From an uncultured Coriobacteriaceae bacterium (lineage in GTDB: Bacteria > Actinomycetota > Coriobacteriia > Coriobacteriales > Eggerthellaceae): DNA of 8,986 bases. The stretch is from the NCBI GenBank assembly GCA_902796815.1, contig CADBQL010000424.1:1-8986 (forward strand). The letters are read 5' to 3'. The notes beneath the pieces are model-generated. The model was not told the DNA's origin. It did not search any database and saw only the letters and a list, made by a program, of their open reading frames with translations. This document shows positions 3,729 through 8,986 of the stretch, one piece after another; position 1 is the first letter of the stretch; each line of letters begins with the position of its first letter. A program made the translations under genes and the position numbers.

Positions 3729-5285
3729 ATGAGCCAAAACCGTTATATCGATACCCGAGGCGCCGTCACGGAGCCCGTCCCCTTCACCGAAGCAGTAGTC
3801 GACGGCCTCGCACCAGGTGGCGGGCTGTTCGTGCCCGAATCTATCCCCCACCTTACGCTTGACGAGATCTGCGAGCTTGGAACGTTGCCGTATGCGCAGC
3901 GCGCAGCGCGCATATATTGCGCGTTCAACACCGACCTTACCGACGAGCAAATCGATCGCATCACGCGTGAAGCGTATGGCGATAACTTCGATACGCCCGA
4001 GGTCTGCCCGCTTTCGCCCCTGCCTAATGACATTTACCTGCTGGAGTTGTGGCATGGGCCCACAAGCGCATTCAAAGACATGGCGCTGCAATGCCTCCCG
4101 CGCTTCTTTAGCGTGAGTGCAGCTGAGCTGCGCAATCGCGGTAAGCTTGACGACGCGCATATGATTTTGGTCGCGACATCAGGCGACACGGGCAAAGCCG
4201 CGCTCGAGGGCTTTCGCGACGTCGAGGGCATTTCGATCGGCGTCATGTACCCCGACGGAGGCGTCAGCGATATCCAGTTTAAGCAAATGGCAACGCAGCG
4301 CGGTTCGAACGTGACCGTCTGGGGAGTGCGCGGTAATTTCGACGACTGCCAAACGGGCGCCAAAATCACGTTCAACGACGAGGCTTTCGCCAAGAAGCTG
4401 CACGAGCAATTCGGCATCGCCCTATCGAGCGCAAACTCGATTAACTGGGGACGGCTGATGCCGCAGATCGTCTACTACATCTCCGCGTATGCCGACCTGG
4501 TCGCGGCAGGCAAAATCGATGCGGGCTTCGAAATCGACGTCTGCGTTCCGACGGGCAATTTCGGAAACATTCTGGCCGCATACTATGCCAAGCGCATGGG
4601 CACGCCTATCCGTCGATTGCTGTGTGCTTCCAACGAAAACCGCGTACTCACCGATTTCATCAACACGGGCACATACGATATTTCCGAGCGGACTTTCGTC
4701 AAAACTCCCTCCCCTTCGATGGACATCCTCGTTTCGTCGAATCTGGAACGACAGCTGTTCGAGCTAACTGGGCGCAATGCCCAAGCCATCTCGGAATGGA
4801 TGCGCGATTTGCGCGAAAACAAGCGTTTCCAGGTCGACCGCGAAACGTTCGAGCAGATGCGCGCGCTTTACGCGGCTGATTCGGTCGACAACGAAGGATG
4901 CCTCGCCGCCATTCGTCAGGTGTTCGAGCGCTGCTGCTACCTCATGGACCCGCACACGGCTGTCGCCTGGCAAGTGGCAGAGAACCTACGCGAAGACGGC
5001 GTGCCTGTCGTCGTGGCCTCGACCGCTCATTGGGCGAAATTCGGCAACAACGTATACCGCGCACTTCACAATATAGAACTTGCGCAAGACCTGCCCGAAG
5101 ACGTGTCAAGCTTGACCGGCTGCGCGCTGAACAAGCTTATTGCCGACGAAACAGGCCTTGCAGGCGCACCGCGTGGCCTCGCCGAGCTCGATGACCTTCC
5201 TATTCGGTTCTCGACGGTCATAGACGGTGACCCCAACGCGATTCAAGACGCCGTTTGCCAGTTCCTCGTCAATCAATCTCGATAA
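3729..5285 (+). CDS. thrC: threonine synthase (EC 4.2.3.1)
   Basis: 518 residues; converts O-phospho-L-homoserine to L-threonine and phosphate with pyridoxal phosphate, the last step of threonine biosynthesis in the cytosol. The N-terminal YIDTRG (6-11) is typical of the threonine synthase N-terminal domain. HGPTSAFKDMALQ (109-121) holds the expected PLP lysine, Lys116. ATSGDTGKAALEGF (149-162) and PTGNFGN (274-280) are the conserved substrate and phosphate loops. The length fits the long (about 450-520 residue) class. The ATG at 3729 is preferred because GGGAG lies 6 nt upstream and the family N-terminus begins there; the upstream in-frame extension to 3615 starts inside a palindromic repeat and looks non-coding. 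No other threonine gene is adjacent, so it appears to be transcribed alone. Confidence 0.97.
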   Translation: MSQNRYIDTRGAVTEPVPFTEAVVDGLAPGGGLFVPESIPHLTLDEICELGTLPYAQRAARIYCAFNTDLTDEQIDRITREAYGDNFDTPEVCPLSPLPNDIYLLELWHGPTSAFKDMALQCLPRFFSVSAAELRNRGKLDDAHMILVATSGDTGKAALEGFRDVEGISIGVMYPDGGVSDIQFKQMATQRGSNVTVWGVRGNFDDCQTGAKITFNDEAFAKKLHEQFGIALSSANSINWGRLMPQIVYYISAYADLVAAGKIDAGFEIDVCVPTGNFGNILAAYYAKRMGTPIRRLLCASNENRVLTDFINTGTYDISERTFVKTPSPSMDILVSSNLERQLFELTGRNAQAISEWMRDLRENKRFQVDRETFEQMRALYAADSVDNEGCLAAIRQVFERCCYLMDPHTAVAWQVAENLREDGVPVVVASTAHWAKFGNNVYRALHNIELAQDLPEDVSSLTGCALNKLIADETGLAGAPRGLAELDDLPIRFSTVIDGDPNAIQDAVCQFLVNQSR

Positions 5286-5322
5286 TTCATTTTGAGAATT
5301 ATCTACTGATTGTTATAATCAG
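5281..5322 (+). promoter_or_regulatory. promoter of the ModE-like gene with two overlapping operator-like palindromes
   Basis: TTGAGA (5292-5297), a 16-nt spacer and TATAAT (5314-5319) with a TGT extended -10 make a strong sigma70-type promoter; the start would be near 5326. A perfect inverted repeat, GATAATTC (5281-5288) and GAATTATC (5296-5303), covers the -35, and its left arm includes the thrC stop codon. A second, CTGATT (5306-5311) and AATCAG (5317-5322), covers the -10. Both sites would block polymerase if bound, consistent with autoregulation by the encoded helix-turn-helix protein. Confidence 0.75.
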
Positions 5323-5349
5323 CGTATCAACGATAAGGAGGCCTTGCAT

Positions 5350-5694
5350 ATGGCAACGAAAGACGAAATGTCACCCGTAATCCGCCTGGCAATAGCTGGC
5401 GGCGACCCCGAAAGCAGCTCTCAATTTGGCCGTGGCGTTGCAAGCCTTTGCCTAGGAGTTCGCGAGCTCGGATCGCTCAACGCTGCGGCGAAGAGCATGA
5501 AAATGGCTTACAGCAAAGCGTGGCGTATCGTCAAGGAAACCGAGGCGGCCTTGGGTATGCAGCTGCTCGATCGCGACGGCGCTCATGGATCTACGCTTAC
5601 CGATGATGGCAACAAGCTGCTCGACGCCTATGTCGCCGTTGAGAAGGCAGTCCAAGCTTATGCCGAAAAGGAATTCGCGAAGCGCATGAAATAG
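5350..5694 (+). CDS. ModE N-terminal-domain (LysR-type winged helix) transcriptional regulator, single domain
   Basis: 114 residues. Residues about 28-105 match the winged helix-turn-helix of ModE: GVRELGSLNAAAKSMKMAYSKAWRIV (36-61) is the helix-turn-helix, followed by ETEAALGMQLLDRDG (63-77) and the wing STLTDDGNKLLDAY (81-94). ModE proteins that bind molybdate carry C-terminal TOBE/MOP domains; these are absent, so molybdate sensing is not supported and the ligand, if any, is unknown. The ATG at 5350 lies 8 nt after AAGGAGG; the upstream TTG at 5344 is too close to that site. Its own strong promoter lies in the 64-nt gap after thrC, and tandem hairpins follow, so it appears to be a monocistronic, probably self-regulated gene. 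Confidence 0.88.
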   Translation: MATKDEMSPVIRLAIAGGDPESSSQFGRGVASLCLGVRELGSLNAAAKSMKMAYSKAWRIVKETEAALGMQLLDRDGAHGSTLTDDGNKLLDAYVAVEKAVQAYAEKEFAKRMK

Positions 5695-5725
5695 CCGCGA
5701 ATTCTTTCGCTTGCCAATTGCTCTC

Positions 5726-5760
5726 GGGCGCAGCCTTGCTGGTTGCGCCCTCTTCATTTT
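5726..5760 (+). terminator. intrinsic terminator of the ModE-like gene
   Basis: GGGCGCAGCC (5726-5735) pairs with GGTTGCGCCC (5741-5750) across a TTGCT loop, 10 bp with one G-U pair, followed by TCTTCATTTT. It starts 31 nt after the stop codon. Confidence 0.85.
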
Positions 5761-5792
5761 GCAGCCAAAAGGGAATCTCCCTCTTGGCTGCA
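5760..5792. terminator. second hairpin in tandem with the terminator
   Basis: TGCAGCCAA (5760-5768) pairs with TTGGCTGCA (5784-5792), and AGGGA (5770-5774) with TCCCT (5778-5782), with one A/C mismatch and a 3-nt loop: a 14-bp stem. On the plus strand TTCTTA follows. It stands between the convergent ModE-like and zinc-ribbon genes and may act on both strands, though the minus side lacks a U run. Confidence 0.6.
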
Positions 5793-5815
5793 TTCTTACG
5801 TGCGGGACGACACCT

Positions 5816-6181
5816 CTATGCGCTCGCCGCGTGCTTGGGCGAAGCCCGCGCCCCCTTTTCGGGAAACGGCCGCACATCGCAATTCCATGCGAGCTGCTCA
5901 TCTTGCCCGAAGCTAGGCACGAGCGTCAAGACGAACTGCAACGACCCCTCTTTGACCAGGTCGGCAATAACTTCTTGCGTCGCTCGTACAAGATGCTTAT
6001 CGCTACTGCTTTTCTCCTCGTGCTGCAACGCGCCAAACACGTATCCCTGCAATGGCACAGACCTTGCGGACGGCCCGCCCCCATTCGTGCCCACCTCTTC
6101 TTCCTCAAACGAGTGCAGACATCCGTAGCACGTTTTCTGATCGTCGAAAGCGATTGCGGCGCATACAGGACATGTTTTCAT
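5816..6181 (-). CDS. small zinc-ribbon protein, last gene of the Tad-type cluster
   Basis: 121 residues, not recognised as a named family. The N-terminus has two CxxC pairs, Cys4/Cys7 (CPVC) and Cys18/Cys21 (CYGC), the spacing of a small zinc ribbon. After an acidic/glycine linker (about 25-40) a mixed segment follows that includes LVRATQEVIADLVKEGSLQFVLTLVPSF (about 64-91), plausibly a helix and a strand. No signal peptide or membrane helix is visible, so it is probably cytoplasmic. The start is well supported: AAAGGAG lies 6 nt upstream of the ATG. It lies 49 nt downstream of the DUF192 gene on the same strand and ends 24 nt from the tandem hairpins. A role in regulating or scaffolding the upstream pilus genes is only a guess from position. 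Confidence 0.75.
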   Translation of the reverse strand: MKTCPVCAAIAFDDQKTCYGCLHSFEEEEVGTNGGGPSARSVPLQGYVFGALQHEEKSSSDKHLVRATQEVIADLVKEGSLQFVLTLVPSFGQDEQLAWNCDVRPFPEKGARASPKHAASA

Positions 6182-6230
6182 AATCGTCTCCTTTCACCTG
6201 AATCATCTTGCTCCGTTAAGCGTCATCGAC

Positions 6231-6695
6231 TCACAGCCGATCGCCTGGCTCAAACCAGCTGCCTTCCTCTGCAAAGCGCTCGAGCGTCGCCCGCGCGCAC
6301 CGATTGCGCAAGCGGCGGTTTGGCCCGACGCCACGATGCGATTCGATTACCACTCCACCCGAATCGACGAATGCAACGTCGATGGGATGACGCATGCAAA
6401 ACGTGTGAATATCGTTGCAAGGAACAAGCATGAGAACGCCGTCGATCGAATCACGCCCAAACAGGCCTTTCATTCTCGCGAAGAGCGTAGAAGCCACCTC
6501 GATGCCCACGCCCCCCTTGGACGCCATTGCAAGGTTTGAGTTGCTTGCGAGCTCTGCCGCGACACCTACATTACTTGCGGGCTCTGCCGCAACGTTCGTA
6601 TTTCCTGCAGGCGCTTCTGCAGCGTTTACGTTATTGCGCATCGAAAGACCACGCTGGTTGCCGAACCGACCTGAGTGCAGCTCACGAGCACCCAT
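6231..6695 (-). CDS. DUF192-family protein with repeat-rich N-terminus
   Basis: 154 residues. The C-terminal part (about 62-154) fits DUF192 (COG1430): the MKGLFGRDSIDGVLML opening, the HTFCMRHPIDVAFVDSGGVVIESHRG core (97-122) and the FEPGDRL ending. The biochemical function of DUF192 is not established; members occur widely and also near Tad pilus genes in Actinobacteria. Residues 22-51 are three 10-residue tandem repeats rich in Asn, Ala and Glu, with a partial fourth. The ATG at 6695 has AAAGGAGGTGA upstream (9 nt from AGGAGG), an excellent ribosome site, whereas the TTG two codons earlier is too close to it. This start makes the gene overlap the preceding secreted-protein gene by 70 nt. 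A later start at Met19 (6641) would shorten the overlap but has a poor ribosome site. Confidence 0.83.
   Translation of the reverse strand: MGARELHSGRFGNQRGLSMRNNVNAAEAPAGNTNVAAEPASNVGVAAELASNSNLAMASKGGVGIEVASTLFARMKGLFGRDSIDGVLMLVPCNDIHTFCMRHPIDVAFVDSGGVVIESHRGVGPNRRLRNRCARATLERFAEEGSWFEPGDRL
6543..6632 (-). repeat. 30-bp tandem repeat, three units, within the DUF192 gene
   Basis: Units at 6543-6572, 6573-6602 and 6603-6632 encode 10-residue blocks such as NTNVAAEPAS and NVGVAAELAS. The first two units agree at about 21 of 30 bases, and both contain GCTCTGCCGC on the plus strand. The array lies just before the DUF192 domain, and its distal end overlaps the stop codon of the upstream gene (6626-6628). 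Confidence 0.7.
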
Positions 6696-7177
6696 CGGCA
6701 ATCACCTCCTTTCTTCACGAAAGTCGCACCCGAAACGCTTCCAAGCGAAACCTCGGTCCAGCCTCCCGCCTTCATTCGCTGGCTCACGCGCTGCTGCGCT
6801 TGGGTCACGGGGCAATCCATGATGTAACTCACGATCCTGTCGTCGCTACTCACTCGCACATCGCGGGCGCCTTCTACCACGCCGATTTCGCGCTCGAAGT
6901 ATGCAGGCGCCTTTCCGTCATCCGAGCCTCCAACATCCTCAAGACGATCCAGCATTGCATGCATATCGAGCCCGCAGATGATATCGGACGCGCTGATGCC
7001 TCCTGCAACGCTCGACGAAGACACCTGTCCGGAAGCGCCGCCCAGCGCAAGTCCGCTCGCCGGCGCTATGCACACCAGACCCACGACAAGGGAAAATGCC
7101 TTTGCGATGCGCTTTGATTGAACGTTTCCCGCAGCGCTTCGGCCCTGGCTGCGACGTGCTCGCACGAATGCTTTCAT
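6626..7177 (-). CDS. secreted cysteine-containing protein of unknown function, Tad-type cluster
   Basis: 183 residues, no family recognised. A basic N-terminus (1-25, many Arg/Lys) precedes a hydrophobic segment, FSLVVGLVCIAPASGLALGG (28-47), consistent with a signal peptide or membrane anchor. The exported part begins with a Ser/Gly-rich stretch and holds cysteines at 68, 122, 160, 167 and 180 that could form disulfides. The C-terminus (WVLVSCTQVG and TSVVFRCAIT) looks like paired strands. The ATG overlaps the stop of the TadE-like gene (ATGA, 4 nt), and GGGGG lies 7 nt upstream, so translation is probably coupled. An in-frame extension upstream to 7492 overlaps the TadE-like gene and is rejected. 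It may be a cell-surface or periplasm-side partner of the pilus, judged by position only. Confidence 0.8.
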   Translation of the reverse strand: MKAFVRARRSQGRSAAGNVQSKRIAKAFSLVVGLVCIAPASGLALGGASGQVSSSSVAGGISASDIICGLDMHAMLDRLEDVGGSDDGKAPAYFEREIGVVEGARDVRVSSDDRIVSYIMDCPVTQAQQRVSQRMKAGGWTEVSLGSVSGATFVKKGGDCRWVLVSCTQVGSATSVVFRCAIT

Positions 7178-7626
7178 ATGATCACCCCCGGCTTGTATGA
7201 ATCCACAACGTATTCGACTGTATGGGTCAATCGGGGCATCGCGACTCCGAACACATCCGAGCGCAATCCTCTGCCGAACAGCGTCGGCGAAAACTCGAGC
7301 GTCGCCGCGTATCGTTCGAGGTTTCGCTCCGCAGGTACGCAGGCAACGCTCACGTCTACATTCGTTGCATCGAGCGCCGCGATAATGTCGGCTTGTGCGA
7401 GAGCGCAGCTCTGCGCTGCGGTCTGCCCATAGCCGGGAGACGCCGCATGCACCCGTACGGCCTGGCGAGCAGCTCGGTCGAACACCGCGCACTGATCGAA
7501 AAACGTCAATGCGTTAACCGCGATCATCGCCACTATCAGCAGTGCGGGCAATGCCGCCGCAAGCTCGACGGTCATTTGCCCCGACCTTTCGCGACCCTGC
7601 CTTATCCCTCTATTCTCTATTCCCAT
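7174..7626 (-). CDS. TadE/TadF-like pseudopilin
   Basis: 150 residues with a class III (prepilin-type) signal. A short basic leader ends in RERSG (about 12-16); QMTVE follows, placing Glu at mature position +5, and then a hydrophobic helix, LAAALPALLIVAMIAVNALTF (22-42). This is the TadE/TadF signature; such minor pseudopilins are cut by the TadV/CpaA prepilin peptidase and take part in Tad (Flp) pilus assembly. The remainder is a soluble domain with cysteines at 46, 74 and 96. Within the cluster the gene overlaps the upstream large gene by 10 nt and the downstream secreted-protein gene by 4 nt. The ribosome site is GGGGG, 7 nt before the ATG. TadE and TadF cannot be told apart from this sequence alone. 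Confidence 0.85.
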   Translation of the reverse strand: MGIENRGIRQGRERSGQMTVELAAALPALLIVAMIAVNALTFFDQCAVFDRAARQAVRVHAASPGYGQTAAQSCALAQADIIAALDATNVDVSVACVPAERNLERYAATLEFSPTLFGRGLRSDVFGVAMPRLTHTVEYVVDSYKPGVII

Positions 7627-8986
7627 ACGCGCACCCCCGTCGCACTCACGTAATACGACCGTATCCTTCCGAAGAGATTTTGTATGGAGGCTATGCCAAA
7701 CTCCTTAGCCGATGAGGGCAAAGGGATGGTCACCGGCACGCTCGGCCCACCTTCACCCAAAAGTTCGATCGAGGCGATTTCTATGGTGTCCCCCATGTTT
7801 TCCACGCGCGCTATTGCCATTCGCTCGGCTTCGGTCAAAACCGATGAGAATAAATCGGTTGACATGGCCGGATGCGCGATGATGCGCTGCTTGACCGCAA
7901 GCAAGCCCCCAGCATGCGTCTCACTCTTGGCCGCAACATGCCCCGAATTGACAAGCACCGCCTTCAGGGCTCCAACTTCCGCCGGTTGGAGGCCGACCGC
8001 CTCGATGGCGCCCGAGAGCTTTTCGGAAGCCCAAGTGCCCAAACCGCTCGCCCCCACCAGCGGCAATCCGTTCAAGCCCTGCTCTATGGCGCCCGTCAAC
8101 GCCGACTGGCCGCGACCGTAAGCGGTCACGAGCCACGACCATGCATCGAGCACCATGCCTGCTGCGCCCACCGCAATCCCGCCAGTCTCCTTCAAATTGT
8201 CTAATGCCGAGTTGAGCACGGTTTTTCCCGAGTCGCTGCCTTCGTCGAGCAAGGTCGCCCCCGCTAGCGCAGCCCGCGGCCCCAATGACCCCTCGCTCGA
8301 GACGAAGCCGTTCGCAAAACCGCCAGCCGCAGAAGTCGCTCCCGTGTTCACGACAAGCGCAAGCGCGCCGAATCGGCCCGGCGGCTTGGGGTTGATACGC
8401 TTGTCGACGCTCTCGCGGGCTGCGTCTACGAGGTCGTCTATGAGGTCTCCGACTCTCTTCTTGACGTCCTTCTTTAGAGGCTCAGCCTCTTGGCGCGCCT
8501 TAGCATATGCCTGCGCCTCGGCGGCGACGGCTCGGTAATGGTATTCGAATCCGTTCTCGATATAGCTCGATGCCGAAAAGACGTTTCCCCATTTCGAAAC
8601 CGTAAAGCAGCATTCGGGACACATCTCGAACCCACCGCCGTCCAGCATGCGCACGGAACCGTACATCGCCGGAGACCCAGCTCCAGGGCAACCCTGCCAA
8701 GCATGCATGACGTAATGCTGCTGGGTGGTCACTTCCGTGATCAGCTGCCCGTCAATCTCTGTCTCATACATCGTTTCGGTCGTGTCAATGGTTATCGGGT
8801 ATTCCTGCTCGGTGTACAACTCCGTATCGCGCATTTCGGAGACGCTTGCTGGCAACAAAGGAAAATATGCGTCGAAAAAATCCTCTTCGTCCACGACGAA
8901 ACCTCGCCCGACCGTCTCGGCCGCATATCGGTAAAAGCGCTCGCGAAGCGCCGATGCCGCCTGCTCTTCGACCGAAGCGTCCAGAG
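7617..8986 (-). CDS. large Tad-cluster protein of unknown function, 5' end beyond the window
   Basis: 455 codons are visible and the frame stays open to the window edge, so the gene is partial. A GTG at 8894 is in frame, but the coding-like sequence upstream (AASALRERFYRYAAETVG) argues that the true start lies outside. Visible parts: an acidic Thr/Tyr-rich section; CPECC (8607-8621), preceded by another Cys at about 8690 and resembling a metal-binding or disulfide knot; a charged helical stretch (EAQAYAKARQEAEPLKKDVKKRV and onward); and a long Gly/Ala-rich amphipathic region (about 7900-8380) of alternating short helices. The C-terminus, YYVSATGVRVWE, overlaps the TadE-like start by 10 nt. 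An N-terminal pseudopilin signal outside the window is possible, since TadE/TadG-like genes are often neighbours. No known domain was recognised. Confidence 0.8.
   Translation of the reverse strand, partial: LDASVEEQAASALRERFYRYAAETVGRGFVVDEEDFFDAYFPLLPASVSEMRDTELYTEQEYPITIDTTETMYETEIDGQLITEVTTQQHYVMHAWQGCPGAGSPAMYGSVRMLDGGGFEMCPECCFTVSKWGNVFSASSYIENGFEYHYRAVAAEAQAYAKARQEAEPLKKDVKKRVGDLIDDLVDAARESVDKRINPKPPGRFGALALVVNTGATSAAGGFANGFVSSEGSLGPRAALAGATLLDEGSDSGKTVLNSALDNLKETGGIAVGAAGMVLDAWSWLVTAYGRGQSALTGAIEQGLNGLPLVGASGLGTWASEKLSGAIEAVGLQPAEVGALKAVLVNSGHVAAKSETHAGGLLAVKQRIIAHPAMSTDLFSSVLTEAERMAIARVENMGDTIEIASIELLGEGGPSVPVTIPLPSSAKEFGIASIQNLFGRIRSYYVSATGVRVWE

Noticed and set aside
5711..6433. 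240-codon plus-strand open frame
   Set aside because: It begins within the tandem hairpins and lies antisense to the zinc-ribbon and DUF192 genes, both of which have strong ribosome sites and family motifs.
6527..7117. 196-codon plus-strand open frame
   Set aside because: Antisense to the DUF192 repeats and secreted-protein gene; its opening residues are the tandem repeat read backwards.
7178..7492. Upstream in-frame extension of the secreted-protein gene
   Set aside because: It overlaps the TadE-like gene in another frame; the ATG at 7177 with stop-start overlap and a signal peptide right after it is a better start.

Overview
The window is GC-rich, densely coded actinobacterial DNA. The gene content suggests a member of the Coriobacteriia, most likely Eggerthellaceae. 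This is an inference from protein style and gene order: a DivIC-like gene next to a Ppx/GppA gene, a DtxR-type metal repressor, an isolated ModE-type DNA-binding domain, and a Tad-pilus-type operon with a DUF192 gene. No rRNA or other direct taxonomic marker is present.

Left part (1-2615, all minus strand): a tRNA-Leu(UAA) at the edge, a Ppx/GppA phosphatase (286-1251), and a single-pass DivIC/FtsB-type cell-division protein with a long basic N-terminal region (1470-2615). The DivIC-Ppx order is the known actinobacterial eno-divIC-DUF501-ppx neighbourhood, but no DUF501 gene lies between them here.

Middle (2778-5694): a short DtxR/MntR-family repressor (2778-3167, minus); a 561-base gene-free regulatory stretch with two candidate minus-strand promoters, two DtxR-box-like dyads and two strong hairpins; threonine synthase thrC (3729-5285, plus); and a small ModE N-terminal-domain regulator (5350-5694, plus). 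The promoter of the last gene is built from two inverted repeats, and the gene is followed by tandem hairpins, the first a good intrinsic terminator.

Right part (5816-8986, minus strand): a compact set of five genes read right to left. They are a large protein running off the window edge, a TadE/TadF-like pseudopilin, a secreted cysteine-containing protein, a DUF192 protein with a repeat-rich N-terminus, and a small zinc-ribbon protein. Three of the junctions overlap (10, 4 and 70 nt), so translational coupling and a shared role in a Tad (Flp) pilus or secretion locus are likely. Four of these proteins have no assigned function.

The most unusual feature is a family of 29-bp near-perfect palindromes: six full copies, one half copy and one decayed copy. 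They occur only in the intergenic gaps of the first 3.6 kb. Two copies lie just past stop codons, two lie as a close pair upstream of thrC, and one inverted pair brackets a 93-nt insert like a miniature mobile element.
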